DNA of 64,000 nucleotides from Solanum dulcamara (GCF_947179165.1 NC_077243.1:5698001-5762000); one strand, 5' to 3'; positions 12,965-25,400 are shown, numbered from the stretch's first letter. The notes: generated from the letters alone by a model not told the origin. Numbers and translations: made by a program.

Positions 12965-12971
12965 CATATAA
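12965..12971 (+). promoter_or_regulatory. probable TATA box and pyrimidine patch of gene 1
   Basis: CATATAA is followed directly by a CT-rich patch (CCCCTCTTCTTCTCTCTCTG). The same pair is kept at 24031 and 35216 in the duplicates. It lies about 195 bp before the ATG, a normal plant 5' UTR distance. Confidence 0.45.
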
Positions 12972-13161
12972 CCCCTCTTCTTCTCTCTCTGCCTCTCTTA
13001 CTTGTCCATTGTATACTAGTACTGGCGTTACCTTTGAGGTCTTTCTGCACTTTCGTTTTTCCCTTTTATCTCTGGTGATTTCTTTTGGTTTTTTGAGACT
13101 TAAAACCTAGTTTCAAAATTGCAGTGCTTTTCTTGTTCTTTGTGTGCTGTGAAAAAAGGAA

Positions 13162-16100
13162 ATGGCTTCCCTGGCTCGTGCTTCTGTTTCTGAGGAGGAA
13201 TGCAACAAAGGACTTCTTGAAGTTGGGAATGAGCTTCTTCGGCAGCCCCCATCTTCTAAAGAGGAGCTTCTGGAGAAACTTGATGTGAGTCTTTTCTTTT
13301 CTCTTTCTTCAATGTCATAAGCAAAAAGTACATAACGACCAAGGGTCCTCAATTTATCTATGAGATTCTGAAACATTTTTGTACCTTCCCCTCCCCCCCC
13401 CTCCCACACACACACTGAGATTAGAGCTTCTATGCTAACGGGCCGCTGCTTCAACGCTGTTGTTTGTAACTTGTTTGATTTCTTTATAACTGACTTCCTT
13501 GACTGGTTTGAAATTTGTTTCTGGACAACAAATGTTAATTAATCCTAGGATGAAATGATTACCTTATTGGCTACCCTTCTTTGAAAAATTTTTAGTAGGT
13601 TGGTTTGTTTACTGCCGGAATTTTCACCTTATTAGTGAGGGTTTGGTTCCCATCTTGTAAAAATGATCCTTTTTTTGTATATGTAATACAGATTGGTCAT
13701 GGTTTGCATAAGGTGAAATTCTTTTTAACACCCCTAGTGAAAGATCATCTCCTATAACAGATCTATTTTTTTAAGGATATTCTAGTAATTAAAAGCTCTG
13801 TCTATGCTTGCTTCACTTGGCATAGAGGGGCAAACTCCAGATAAGGGATGCGGTAGGTAGTTTCACTGAATCTCTGAATAGGGCTGGAATTGCGGAATGG
13901 ATACATAGGTTTCATACAGCCGACCCCCTCTAGGTTGGGATTGAATTGCAGATGATTGATATTCTAGGAATTATATGATTGCTTGGAGAAGACCATGGCC
14001 AAAAAGTGCTTATGAGAAAGAGAAGTTGCAAACACTTAAGTTTTGTAATTGTCTCTCAGCCCTCGAACTAGTTTGTGATACATACGTCTGATTATTATTA
14101 TCCTCCAGCTATAGATAATCCATTTCGTGCCATGTGTGGGTATATATCCTCTTTGAGCAAGAGGGTAAGTGGAATTTTGCCATGTTTAACACAATCTTTA
14201 ATTATCTTATGGTTTCTTTAGATATTTATTTATGAAATCATTAAATGGCTGAGATCTCTACCACCTAATAACATATTCTTGAAATTTTTGATGAATCATG
14301 ATAGCCAAAAAAGCTGTCACCTTGACTTCTCAAAATAATACAAGAACATTCTTTCACTTTTATGTTTGATCCCATGTCTATGTAGAACTGTAGATATGGG
14401 ATTGTGGGGGTTTAACTGTTCACCCTAAGAATGTTTTTAGGCTTGTACAGGAGATGAATGTGATACCTCATCCTTCAATGATATTATACCACATTGCACG
14501 GTTCTTAAGTTTTTGAACTTTGTTGATTGTTCATTGCGTTTTATTTTCTGATCTATTAAGGGTAGAAAGTTATTATCTAACCTAGAAGCTGGACCTAGAT
14601 TGTGATATCTACTATTATCAACATGTTCCTTGCACATAACTAGGGAAGAAGGATCAGTATAACACCAGAATCATGTTTATTCTAAACGAACTTGGCCTAG
14701 CTTTCCTTCTTGTGCTTCAACATAGGTTTTATCATAGATTAGGATTTCCATGTGGCATTGCTTATTTTTTTGACCTGGCAGTCAATTATCTCGCCGTGTT
14801 CGTTTACTTCTTGTTGTGTAAAGGACATAATCAGGCTTCCTGGTGGATGAAAGAACATAAAACTGTGGAGAGAGAGATTTGTTTGACCTTGTGATTGAGT
14901 TTAGAACTTTATTATTCTTTAGTTTCTACAAGATCTCATGAATCATGATCTAGATATCATATGTTATCCAGAGAAGCGTTTCCAATGTATTTGACATAGT
15001 TCAATCACTTCTTTTTGGTATGCAATTTTCAGAACTTAGAACATCTTTTGTCAGTGGTGAAGCAAGTTCCCCCTGCTTCAGTGCGAGATGCTTTTCGGCC
15101 TGCAATGGAAGCACTAGTTACAGATGGACTTCTACGGCATCCTGACATAGATGTGAAGGTGTCAGTTGCATCTTGCATCAGTGAGATCATGAGAATTACA
15201 GCTCCAGATCAACCATATGATGATAGCAGACTTGAGGCAAGTACAACTCATACAACCTTCTTTATTCAAATTGGAAGTCAGACTGGTTGCCAGTCTCTCT
15301 TCTAACTATGCCGTTTGCATTTTAAATGATGGTTCAGATTCTGTAGTAGTTATGCATGTATAATTTTCTTGGATGCGTGATTTGTATGTACTCTTAGTTT
15401 TGTTTCTTGCTCTTTTGGTGGACAGGACTTTTTTGAGCTTGCAGTTTTGATGTTTGGGAAATTGTATTGCTTGGAGGGTCGCTGTTATTCAAAGTCTGTG
15501 TCAATTATTGAAGTTCTTGCAAAGTACCGAACGTGTGTGCTGATGTTGGATCTCCAGTTAGATTCATTGATTGTTCAGATGTTTCAACATTTTTTGAATA
15601 GTATAAGGTATACCTCTAATCACGTTATACATTCATAATTTTCCTAAAGGTAAGAGGGATTGAAACCGACCACATTGTTGTAACTTTGCTGGTATTTTAT
15701 CCTTTATTGTTCATTTATTTCTGGTAATATAATGTATGCTCTGTCCTTGACACAAGTTTAAGTATTGTTTTTCCCTTTTTCTCATTTTCATTTAGTTATT
15801 TGTGCACTAAGGACAAGAAAGAACTAAACTGCAAACTGTCAACTTTAAAGAGCTGAACGCTCCTGGATGAGATGAGATGTAAATACTGTTATCTTCCCTC
15901 CTTTGGTATATAGTCTTTTTGTCCAATCTATTTTTTTCTGAAATTTTCTAAACAACCGGCTGCCAAAATCTAAAAATTCAATGTTTGTGACTATTCTAAT
16001 TTGAAATCTGATAAGTATGGTATTTTCTTTATGAAACTAGCTCTTTGACTATTATTTAGATAGTTTTACACTATCACTAATTCATCACAAGTCAATTATA

Positions 16101-19100
16101 CACCCTTAATTTGGATTGATCAAACACTGTTATAGCAAATGGGATGGAGGGAGTATATGACAGTTTTAGCAGTATATTCACCGTGGTACCTTCATATATT
16201 GGATGCAGAATAAATGAACTTATATGCTAAGGTGCATAGCATTTCAAAGTCTACCAGATTCTTTTTAACTTCATAACATTCCAAGACTACCAGTTTCTCA
16301 GTATGTCATCTTTTTCTTCTGGGGAATGGCTGACAACTGTTTTGTCTCTTGCCGTATTCTAAGGCCAGACCACCCTGATCAAGTATTCATGAACATCGAA
16401 GAAATAATGACCATGATAATAGAAGAGAGTGAAGAAATTCCAATGCAGCTTCTGAACGTCCTTGTGAGAATCCTCCTAATTAGTGTTAAGAAGGAAAATC
16501 AGGTATTGCTTTTCCTCTATAAGTTGATTCATTTATCTTTCTCATTGTTTTTAATGATGTCTTATTTTTGTTTAGAATGTTTCACCTCGTTCCTATGTGC
16601 TGGGAGAGAAAGTTCTTCAAGAAAGTGCTGTCAAACTTCATCCATATCTTCCAAAAGCAGTGACGGACCTCGGCATTTCCTTTAACAAATATTCAGAAGT
16701 TGTTGAATTAATGTGGAGAGAGGCGATTAAAAGTAAAGCTATGGTGGGTCTATCTGATAATCAAAGTAATTGCTGCATTTATTTAAAAAATTCATGATTG
16801 TTTAGGTGTATAATTCTTCGCTTCTCCTTTTCCTGTCTAATTTACAAAAAAAGTGGAAGCAGATAAACTTTTTGTGGTAGGCCATCTTTGCTATGACTAT
16901 CAAGTTATGTGTTCTGTCTGACTTATCCTCTTTTCTTGGTTATGTTCTGATTTCTCAGCTTTGGTGTTCCGGAGGAATAATAGAAAACTGACATATGTTG
17001 GACCCTTGGAATACGAATGCTAAAATGTAGGAAATATGTCTAGGGATCAGTGCTTAATCAGCCGATCATGAAAAATGGAAGATCTAAGAATCTTAGGAAA
17101 ATGAGGTGGGAAAAGAAAGAAATATGAAATTAACTATCAAAAAATAAAAGAGGAAAGAAAAATGTAATCCTTGATGTCAACAGTGACAGTTCCGAATAAT
17201 GACATGTTTGACCATTCTCCTTGTTAATGCCTTGAAGGCAATCTGTAGCATCAGCTGCGAGCATTTATCATGGATCATGCTACTACACAATGTGCTACAG
17301 AGTTTTTATAACTTTGATGCCATGTTCCTTGTTATATATAAAGCGCTGTGATCATAACTTGTCAGGTGATGTTTCTCTTAAGTTCTTTTTACTTTTCCAA
17401 ACTCAGGAATGTGTACACATGTAGTTTTCTTCCAAGCTGTCCTCATTTTTAGACTAGCTTGAGAAAGATAAAACTTAAGCTCCTTTATGAGATAGTCAGA
17501 AGCCCTTGTTTTTCTGATTAATTGTTGATATAAAGGTGATAAGTAAAGGTAACTTCACAGATTATAAGTGATATTTGTTTGTTCTGGATTTATATTAATG
17601 ATGTGAATTCTACCTTTGCTACACACTTGTCAGGTGGAAAATGTTCCCGAAGAGCTTGCACCACATGCTGCACCTGAGAGAGTTGCTCTGTTCTTAGAAC
17701 AACCTCTTGTTTTGCTAGGGACAGATGATCCCAAGCATAAGAGCGACGATGTCATTCTAGAAACGGATACAACTATAAAGGAATCAGAATGTGGATATGC
17801 AATGAAGCAGCAGAAAAGTACCGATTCAAGGACCACTACGCAATCTGAAGACTTGGGTTTCATAAATGAAGCCAAAAAAGCACTAGATCCGGAAGCTACT
17901 CAAACTTCAAAAAAAAGAGGTTGGAAACCTACTTTTTTGAATAAACCAGAGGAAGGATATGATGATACTTGGATAAGTGGAGAAAGGAGATCAAAAGCCC
18001 ATATTCTCTTGAAGAGTCGTGGGAAAGATACTAAAAAGAGGAGTAGCAGTTCACCTAAATGTGCACAGTTTTCATCAATTTCAGTAAGAGATTCATCAGA
18101 AGCTATAACCAAGAAGGAAGTCTCAAAACCTACGTCGTTAGCTTCTGAAGAATTTTCTGTTGTGGAGCCATCAGAGAAACATGAAAAAGATGACAAGAAA
18201 ACTGTACCTTCCAGATATTGTGATAAAAGACGGCTGTCATCAGTTGGAGAATCAGGAGCTGAGGTAAATCAAACAGTTAACATTAATTGACTGAATTCGT
18301 TTAGGAAGTTGTGTATTTAAGTATAGCATTTATTTCTGCCTCTTAGTTCTAGTCTTAATATATACATAAATTAAATTGTGTGGGCATTGTGCTCTGTCTT
18401 TTCAATCACCAAGAAATCAATTTTGCCAGAACCTCTAAAGAACAATGTAAAAGGAAGAATTCGCCATCAGAAGAAAAGGTCTACATTTATTGCAGTATCA
18501 TTAATTAGAGCTGGCTTATTTAATTAATATTAGATAGCCTTCAATAAATGATTACACGAAAGTGAATGTTCTCATTCTAAAGTTATGTCGACTCAAGTAT
18601 TTAATTTACCCCTTAATTTAGACTTATTATGTACATAAATTGATCTCTGCAGGCTCTGGATTCTGTCTCAAACACCAAAGAAAGCAATTTCCCCAAAGCC
18701 TGTAAAAAACAACGTAAACAATGTAAAAGGAAGAACTCGCCATCACAAGAAGAGGTAAACGCCTGTTATCATTAGTTTGATCTGGCTTTTAGTTATTAAT
18801 ATTAGCCAACGTTGAGTAAGTGCTACTAAAGTGAATGAATGTAGTTGTTTTGGAATATTATGTCTGTTCAAGTAAAGTGTTTGTTCTACCCCTTATTTTT
18901 CCTCAACCTTCTTTGAAGCTCAAACTGAATCTAAATGTAAGATCTCCTGGGCATTAATTTATGATAATTGGTTCTTGTTATATCCTCTTAAATTAGTCCT
19001 TTTCACCCTGCACGACAACCATTTTGGTCTCTAAAAGTGTTCAGTGTGTCATTGTGAATGTCAAACTGCTGCAGAAGTTTAGATGAGAAAGTGAACCTAG

Positions 19101-19689
19101 AAAGCATGCATGGCGAAGTGATAGAAATCTAAAAACTTAATCTCAGTATTTGTTTCATAACACCTTTCTATGCTCGAAACTTCGGCAGGGAAAAGCAACT
19201 GATGATCCGACTCCTCCAACAGCGTAAGTTACTTATATCACATTTAGGCCCCCTTTGCATAATAATGAATGTAATTCGAGCTGAACAACATAATTTTTTT
19301 TATGTAGGACCATGCAGCATAATTTAACTTCACAAGGAGTGCACCAAAATAAAGGGGTCGAGGTGGATGTGCATGGCTATAAAGTAAAAGTGAGCAGTGC
19401 TCCTATACTTGCTGCCATTTTTGCCAAATATGGTGACATTGCAGTCAACTGTCACTATAAATCACTGGCTTCCAGAGCTTCCCTTCTTGATCTAGTTTGT
19501 GATGTTGTAAAGAGGCTGAAAACCGGTGATGTTGGCTCTTATTCCATCAAATATATGAAATCTTTTGTCTCTGCTGCCGCAGATGTCAAGCTTGATGTAA
19601 CTTGGCTGCAGCAGTATCTGGATGAGATTTCAAAAGAGGAGGATATGGAGAAAAAGTTATGTATGGATATCAATGTCCTTCTTCGTTGA
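13162..19689 (+). CDS. gene 1: PDS5-like HEAT protein with C-terminal PEARLI4-like domain
   Basis: Proposed exons: 13162-13284, 15033-15236, 15426-15607, 16364-16502, 16576-16743, 17634-18263, 18653-18754, 19189-19223 and 19308-19689, giving 654 residues with all phases compatible. Residues 1-272 are the N-terminal HEAT region of plant PDS5C-like cohesin cofactors ([40 protein letters not shown]); exon sizes match gene 3 (204 and 168 bases identical). Residues 273-516 are a charged, Lys-rich linker. The last exon encodes a domain resembling plant PEARLI4/phospholipase-like proteins ([34 protein letters not shown]) and stops before any long coiled coil. There is no Tudor domain. Intron 2 is GC-AG. 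It is probably nuclear. The HEAT call is firm; the C-terminal family call is moderate. Confidence 0.75.
15888..16157. mobile_element. degenerate Stowaway-like MITE in gene 1 intron 3
   Basis: The right end reads GGGATGGAGGGAGTATATGA and the left end has CTTCCCTCCTTTGGTATATA, an imperfect inverted match of the 'ctccctc...gagggag' type common in plant Tc1/mariner MITEs. The same insertion is present in intron 3 of gene 2 (38992-39252), so it predates their duplication. Confidence 0.35.
18384..18640 (+). pseudogene. dead duplicate of gene 1 exon 7 and its downstream intron
   Basis: The tract 18390-18478 repeats exon 7 (18653-18754) with a small internal deletion, and the following sequence repeats its intron. 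The AG acceptor of exon 7 (CTCTGCAG) is replaced by GGCATTGT and the frame runs into a stop. It would therefore be skipped as intron. Confidence 0.6.
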
Positions 19690-20210
19690 ATTGTGGACCA
19701 AGACATCAATTTCTCTGTAAAATGAGTTTATTAACATTCTTTTTATCAACACATAATGTTTTTGTTGGCTATCCTTTGCTCCAACAATATTTTGGATTCC
19801 TCAAACCATCTGATTGATATTTTTTTGTGTCAGAGTGAATTGACATACTTGTAAATTGCGTAGTCCAGTCCCTTTTGATTTTCCCTTTTTTTTTTTTTTG
19901 GCTAAGACGAGCATTTTATAGATAGATATAGTTACAACAGGAGGAACATGGACTACTTTCCATATAATACTCAACACAATGAAAAGTATACTTAACACAG
20001 CCTTTTTCCTAGGTACAAAGTTATATTTTCATATCATAAAATTTTACAAGTCATGCATTAATGCATAACAAGTTACTCGTATGTTAGGACTAGGAAGGCC
20101 AAAATATATATTCGAGAAAAAAAAAAGAAGAGACCCACACATACTCTACCATTCCCACATAGCTATTAACTTCTTTTTTAAAAAAAATATATTCCCAAAA
20201 AGCATGACTT
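19690..20210 (+). other. 3' flank of gene 1
   Basis: The first 180 bases are collinear with the sequence after gene 2 (40960-41130), including GTGAATTGACATAC, and probably form the 3' UTR. No further gene is seen before the LINE insertion point. Confidence 0.5.
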
Positions 20211-22047
20211 TTTTTTTTTAAGGGAATAGACCCTACACGAGGCTCCTACCTCTAGTGCGCGGCTAGGGGTTAAGCCGCTCACCCCCAAGCTGTATTATAC
20301 ATAAAACAAAAAAATTACAGGGAGGGGGCATAGACCTAACCTCCAATCCTATGGTGGTTCATAAGCCGGCCATCCTACTAAGGTCAGCCAACTCATCCCC
20401 GATACATGCACACGAAAAGAAAACCTAAAAACTATGCACCTAAAGGAGAGGACTCCTCTCGACACAAAGAAACTAGGAAAGCATAAATAGGGGAGAACAC
20501 TGTAATTGGGTGCTCAATCCAAGGATGCAAAACGAAATAGTAGATCATGGAGGCTTTTTAATCCGTTTGGTCTTCCTCCGTCTGAAGCTGGGCAGGCCGA
20601 CTCTATCTAGCATGTAGTATCCTCGAGTACCAGGAGGTAGCTGCTGGAGGGTGGTGTAGTGGTAAGAATGTGACTGTGCTTGGAGAGAGCATCCGCAGTG
20701 AAGTTTGCCTCCCTATATACATGCCTGCAAGAAAAGGAAGCAAATAATTTGGAAATAACAACAAGGTCATGAGTTACCTGGTGAAGGCTCCACGGAGGTT
20801 TCGTTTGATGATTGATCCATTTAGTGAGCAACTCCGAGTCAACTTCTAGGATAACGTGCTGAAAGCCCTTTTGAATGCACCATTTAAGCCCATAAACTGC
20901 CGCCTCTAGTTCGGCTTGATTGTTGGTTCCCTCCCCTAACGGTATGGCGTAGGCGAAGATGAGTTTACCCATGTGATTTCTTAAGATTCCACCCCCCCCC
21001 CAGTTGCCCCCAGATTACCCAACGCACTGCCGTCAGTGTTCAGCTTGACGAAACCTAGTTGTGGCTTAATCCACGAGACTTGGGTGATCTTCATCTCATG
21101 AGTACACTTATCTATACAGGAGATGGTGTGGATCCAGTTCGAAGGCCAATGGATATAGGGGTACGCGACTCTAAGGAGATTTGAGATGTCCTTGAAAATT
21201 GCAAATTTCACTCTCGCCAAACTAGAACTCTTCCCCCCGTATTTGCTCGCGCACCTATTCTTCCATAAATTCCAACATATAAATATTGGGGTGGAGTGGA
21301 GGATAAGTTTGTGAGCTTCTGTGCGGTACTTGCGAAGCCACCAACTCATAACAAGAGGTTTGAGGAGTGTGGCTTCATGCCTTATGCCTAGGGAATCAGA
21401 GAAGTAGCGCCAAATATTCCTAGCGAATTGGCCAGTGTTGAAAATGTGCTCTATGGTATCCGGACCTGGAATGTGGCAGCAACAACATGGAGTGGAATCA
21501 TAGCCGAATGCAGTTAGCTTTTCCTCCGTTGGCAGCTTGCCTCTAAAAGCCCTCCACAACAAAAAGGAGCATTTAAAGAGGATGTTTTTGTGCCAAGTGT
21601 AATAGTCGGAAAATGTCTTGGTCCGGTGTTCCCTGACAACCTGCCATGCCGAGGAACATGTGAAGTTCCCATTGGTATTAGGCTTCCAAATGGCCTGATC
21701 GGGTGTGTTTCCTTGCAGCTGAATTGTGGAAGAAGTAATGAGAGGGACGAGTTGCGCTGGTCCCAACTGATTTAGCATATCGATGTTCCATTGCCCATTT
21801 ATAAGAAAATCAGCCACCCTCGCATTGCTTGCGTTTCCCAATTCCTGTCTATAGTTGGTTAAGGGGCCGATACCTAACCAATCGTCCCACCAAAAATAAC
21901 ACGAACCCGAGTGAAGCCTCCATTGAATGTGAGGTTCAGCAATGTGTTTGTTGTGCATCATGTGTTTCCATACAAGCGACTGGCCAGAATGAAATTTTTT
22001 TCTGATGGGATTGGCTCTCTGACAGTATTTGGCTCTAAGGAACTCAC
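20211..22047 (-). mobile_element. 5'-truncated LINE with poly(A) tail and 17-bp target-site duplication
   Basis: The exact 17-mer CCCAAAAAGCATGACTT flanks the element at 20194-20210 and 22048-22064. The left side starts with a T run (20211-20219), which is the poly(A) tail on the minus strand. Only the 3' part of ORF2 is left (reverse transcriptase end, zinc-binding region, RNase H), as expected for a LINE that stopped reverse transcription early. Confidence 0.9.
20607..22042 (-). pseudogene. LINE ORF2 3' part: RT C-terminus, zf-RVT and RNase H
   Basis: Reading on the minus strand, the frame is open from about 22042 through CQRANPIRKK and WRLHSGSCYFWWDDWLG. It passes a zf-RVT region (FKCSFLLWRAFRGKLPT, CCCCHIPGPDTIEHIF) and enters an RNase H domain with KLNTDGSALGN. 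The frame breaks at a run of ten C (20992-21001 on the plus strand) and continues in another frame (20607-20972) with NQAELEAAVYGLKW, LEVDSELL and ANFTADALSKH. All four acidic RNase H positions are present, but they are split over two frames. Confidence 0.85.
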
Positions 22048-22064
22048 CCCAAAAAGCATGACTT

Positions 22065-22690
22065 CAGTTTCTAAGTACTACAACAACTTGCGAGAATACT
22101 ATAGAAATTATGTTGCATAGCTTAATTTCTATATAATATATGTTTGAATAAACAAGGATACTTCAATCCACGATTTTATTTTCAAAGAACTGCAGGGACA
22201 AAAATCGGAACATTTGAAAAGTAGGGAGGAAAACTAAAATACTAGTTAATTGTTAAGGACAATTTGTGCAAACACTTCATAGTTTAGCTAAATGCAATCC
22301 AAATTAACCCATAAAAGATCTTGTCAATTTTTTTAAAAGGGTGTATTTTTAATTTAATATAAACTTATGTCGCATAAAAATTATTTGTTATTTTATGTGT
22401 CAAAGATATTTTTAGCCACTTAATTTTTACTTAAAGTAAACACTATTAAAAAACGAATCACTATTTTCTACTGAAAAATATTCAGTGCCTATTTCCACAA
22501 AGATTTGAATTAAATTTATGAGAAAAAGAGTAGCAATATTTTTATAGGGAAAGATTTTTAAAAAATCCACATTTTGACAAAAAGATATTTTTCAGTAAAT
22601 TAATGAGAAATAAATGAAAAAAATCATATCAGAATGACACATATCTCTGGAATGGCACATATAGTACTATTAAGCTACTTGAGAGGAGAC
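22065..22690. other. AT-rich spacer
   Basis: No gene, RNA or clear repeat is seen here. It lies between the LINE and the start of the partial duplicate block. Confidence 0.4.
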
Positions 22691-23061
22691 TGGAAAGTTT
22701 TCCATATAAAGAACTTTTAATCTTCTATATATCACTTTGGCTCTAAATTGTTGTCTCTCATGAATATGTATATTTGCAATTCATTACTAGGTTCCCCACC
22801 CTACCCCAGACTCGCTTCAACATCTTTTAAGTATCATGCTTTTCTGCAGTGGGCTTCTCCATGCTTTTTAATTTAGTTCATTCACAACTTTACTCAGCTT
22901 TTCCTTTCTTGTAGATGTCCATTTTATTTGAAAATGTCATTTTCTTCTATTCAATTTGTAATTGAACTAGAGATCTCATTTCCTTGGAACAAAAGGTTGA
23001 TATAGTTGCTATCATAAACATTACTCTTCTCAGCTTAAAAATAAAAACGAATAAAGTCTAA

Positions 23062-23634
23062 GTAAGCGTTTGACCCAAGTAGTTTTTGGAAAGAATTTGA
23101 AAAATTCTTCGAAACTAGTGTTTGTTCATATAATTTGTCATTACTTAGCAAATATATTTAGCAAAAATTCCAAGTTCTCAAAATTTAAAAATTCACCCAA
23201 ACTTTTATATTTGGAAACTTGGAAAGTTTTAAAAATTTAAAAATTATCTCAAACTTTTATATTTTATAAAAACACCCGTCATTTATTAATTTCAACTAAA
23301 TATTTATCTATCAACTTACTTCATTAATATAATTAACCAACACCATTAGATAAAACTTATCTATAAAAATATTTGGTGAGTGAAAAGGTGGATTCAGAAT
23401 ATTATGACAAGGCATGAATAAGTATAACTTAGACATGCAGCCGTATTACATATTTTTTTGCTTGAAAATCAAAACATGAAAGATTCACTGAATATGAAAG
23501 TGATGATATGATCATTGATGAAAATAATGAACAATCGAGTTAGAGTGACAATATTGTTTTGTGGACAAACGCATGGTGAAATTTCATCAAAAAATAACTT
23601 GCCCAAAAATATTTGGCAACTTAGGCCAAACGAC
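23062..23634. mobile_element. hAT-like MITE inserted in the duplicate block
   Basis: The ends read TAAGCGTTTGACCCAAG and, reverse complement, TTAGTCGTTTGGCCTAAGTT, an imperfect inverted repeat. The flanks GTCTAAG and GACTAAG could be the target-site duplication. The two paralogous blocks (near 12590 and 34800) lack it, which defines an insertion of about 0.57 kb. Confidence 0.6.
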
Positions 23635-24030
23635 TAAGAGCATCTCATTGTTATCATCATCATCTTTATATTTCTTTTGATCTTTGGGTGTAGCTGTATT
23701 CGTTCATAGAAGAAGCGCCCAAAAAAAAGGTAGGGAGGAAAGATGAAATTAAACAACCAAAAGGGCAGAGAAAAAGTGAATCTGTACAGATTGCTGTAAT
23801 CTAAGAAGAACATTTTTTAGTATACCCTAGGAAGCAAACTCCTTTAATTGAAACCCAATTTTAAGAGGGGTTAAGACAACCTCAGTCCTACTCATACACA
23901 GAGAATTTTTTTTCCTTAACAGAAGAAAAAGTTAATTTGGTTTCGAAACGTTAGTCGTGTAGTTGGTGAGTTTCGAAAGACTGACTCATTGACAGATGTA
24001 TTCTGCCTCGGCTGCATGCTTTACATTTTT

Positions 24031-24037
24031 CATATAA
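24031..24037 (+). promoter_or_regulatory. TATA-like box of the partial duplicate
   Basis: CATATAA plus a CT-rich patch, as in genes 1 and 2. It now lies before a broken first exon, so it could at most drive a non-coding transcript. Confidence 0.3.
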
Positions 24038-24223
24038 CCCCTCTTTTCTCTCTCTCTTGTCCTTTGTATATTATTACTGGCGTTACCTTTTGGGTCTTTT
24101 TGCACTTCCGTTCCCCTTTGCTCTCTGGCGATTTCTTTGGGTTCTTAAGACTTGAAGCCTGGTTTCGAAATTGCAGTGCTCTTCTTCTTGTTCTTTGTGT
24201 ACTCGGAGCTGTGAGAAAAGGAG

Positions 24224-24350
24224 ATGGATGCCCTGGATCGTGCTTCTGTTTCTAAGGAGGAGGAGCTCCACAAAAAGAGTTGTTGAAATTGGGAATGAGC
24301 TGCTTCAGCATCCCCCATCTTCTGAAGAGGAGCTTCTGGGGAAACTTGAT
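24224..24350 (+). pseudogene. PDS5-like exon 1, frameshifted
   Basis: It corresponds to exon 1 of genes 1 and 2 and keeps the donor (GAT then GTGAGA). It is 127 bases instead of 123. After the eleventh codon the frame is lost (GGAGGAGCTCCACAAAAAG) and TGA follows. The first-intron homology continues to about 24850 and then ends; no HEAT exons 2-5 follow. Confidence 0.8.
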
Positions 24351-24791
24351 GTGAGACCCTTTTCTTTTCTCTTTCCATCTGTTTACCCGCTTAACCCTAC
24401 AAAACCAAGAGTACAAGGGGCCTCAATTTGTCTATGAGATTCTGAGACATTTTTGTACTTCTTTTCCTTATTAAAGCTTCTATGCAAATGTGCGTTTCTT
24501 CAACGCTGTTGTTTGTAAATTGTTTAATTTTCTCTATAACTGAATTTCTAAACTGGTTTGAAATTTGTTTCAGGTCAACAATTGTTGATTAATCCTAGGA
24601 TAAAAAGATCGCCTTTTGGGTTACCCTTCTTTGGCAAATTTTAGTAGTTAAATTGGTTTACTACCTGAATTTTGACCTTATTAGTGAGGGTTTGATTCCC
24701 ACCTTGTAAAAACTAATCCTTTTCCATGTATGCAACGTAGACTGATTATGGTTTGCATCAGATGAAATTCTGGCTAAGCACCCCCAGTGAA

Positions 24792-24845
24792 AGATCATTT
24801 CCTTTAAGAGGTCTATTTCTTAGATCATTTCCTTTAAGAGGTTTA
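24792..24845. repeat. 30-bp tandem duplication
   Basis: AGATCATTTCCTTTAAGAGG occurs at 24792 and again 30 bp later. It sits at the point where homology to the gene 1 and 2 first introns ends. Confidence 0.7.
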
Positions 24846-24859
24846 GTAAAATGATCATA

Positions 24860-25400
24860 TCTCCTTGTATAAAAGTCCAAATGACGAACGGTTTGATGTG
24901 TTGGAAGCTAGACTCAAAGAGCTTTGCTTTAATAGGTAGCACACCACATAGTTCTTCCTAGAGTGGGGGATATATTCATTTAAAGTTGACTCTAGTGCGT
25001 AAACTAAACCCACGACTTGTGAAACCACCCGTAGGTGACATGCCCTTCACTTACGGCCAAAATGGCCGTAAATGTCATCTATGGCTCGTGACTGGCCTTG
25101 GCCACCGTAACTTGTCCCTTCCACTTCAAAGCTCACCCACGACTGAAGGGACGGCCCGTAAGGGAAACCTAAAGCGGTACTTCACGCCATATCTTGCACA
25201 ACAACTTCTCACTTAATCTTTCCAATCTAAATTCAACTCCAAACTTATGAATCACTTCACCAAGCATACTTAGGTCTTCCCAACATCTATGAACCACCAA
25301 AAAATTTTGGGTCGGGTTAAATGACATACGTTGAATGGTTCAAATCTCAGCACGGAGGTACGAGGTGCTACATTGGTGCTTGCTTTAGTCATTGCATCAT
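24860..25400. mobile_element. possible gypsy-type LTR fragment
   Basis: The tract is GC-richer than its surroundings and contains ACTTACGGCC, GGCCGTAA and GACGGCCCGTAAG, phrases typical of some Solanaceae Ty3-gypsy LTRs. Identification rests on general resemblance only; no LTR end or partner was found. Confidence 0.35.

Larger units (their letters stand above)
22690..24350 (+). repeat. partial duplicate of the gene 1 upstream block
   Basis: Pieces are collinear with the flanks of genes 1 and 2: the CATATAAAGA start module (22700-22830), the TTTTCTGCAGTGGGCTTCTCC piece (22842), AAAACGAATAAAGTC (23045) and the promoter region 23650-24220. Compared with the other blocks, most of the PEARLI4-like unit is missing and a MITE has been added at 23062-23634. 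Confidence 0.7.

Noticed and set aside
13113..13454. 113-codon minus-strand frame over gene 1 exon 1
   Set aside because: It is antisense to a well-supported exon and contains translated homopolymers.
17630..18196. Minus-strand frames over gene 1 exon 6
   Set aside because: Antisense shadows of a long, supported exon.
24986..25216. 76-codon open frame in the GC-richer tract
   Set aside because: It lies in a probable LTR fragment rich in ACGGCC/GGCCGT repeats; no protein family is seen.
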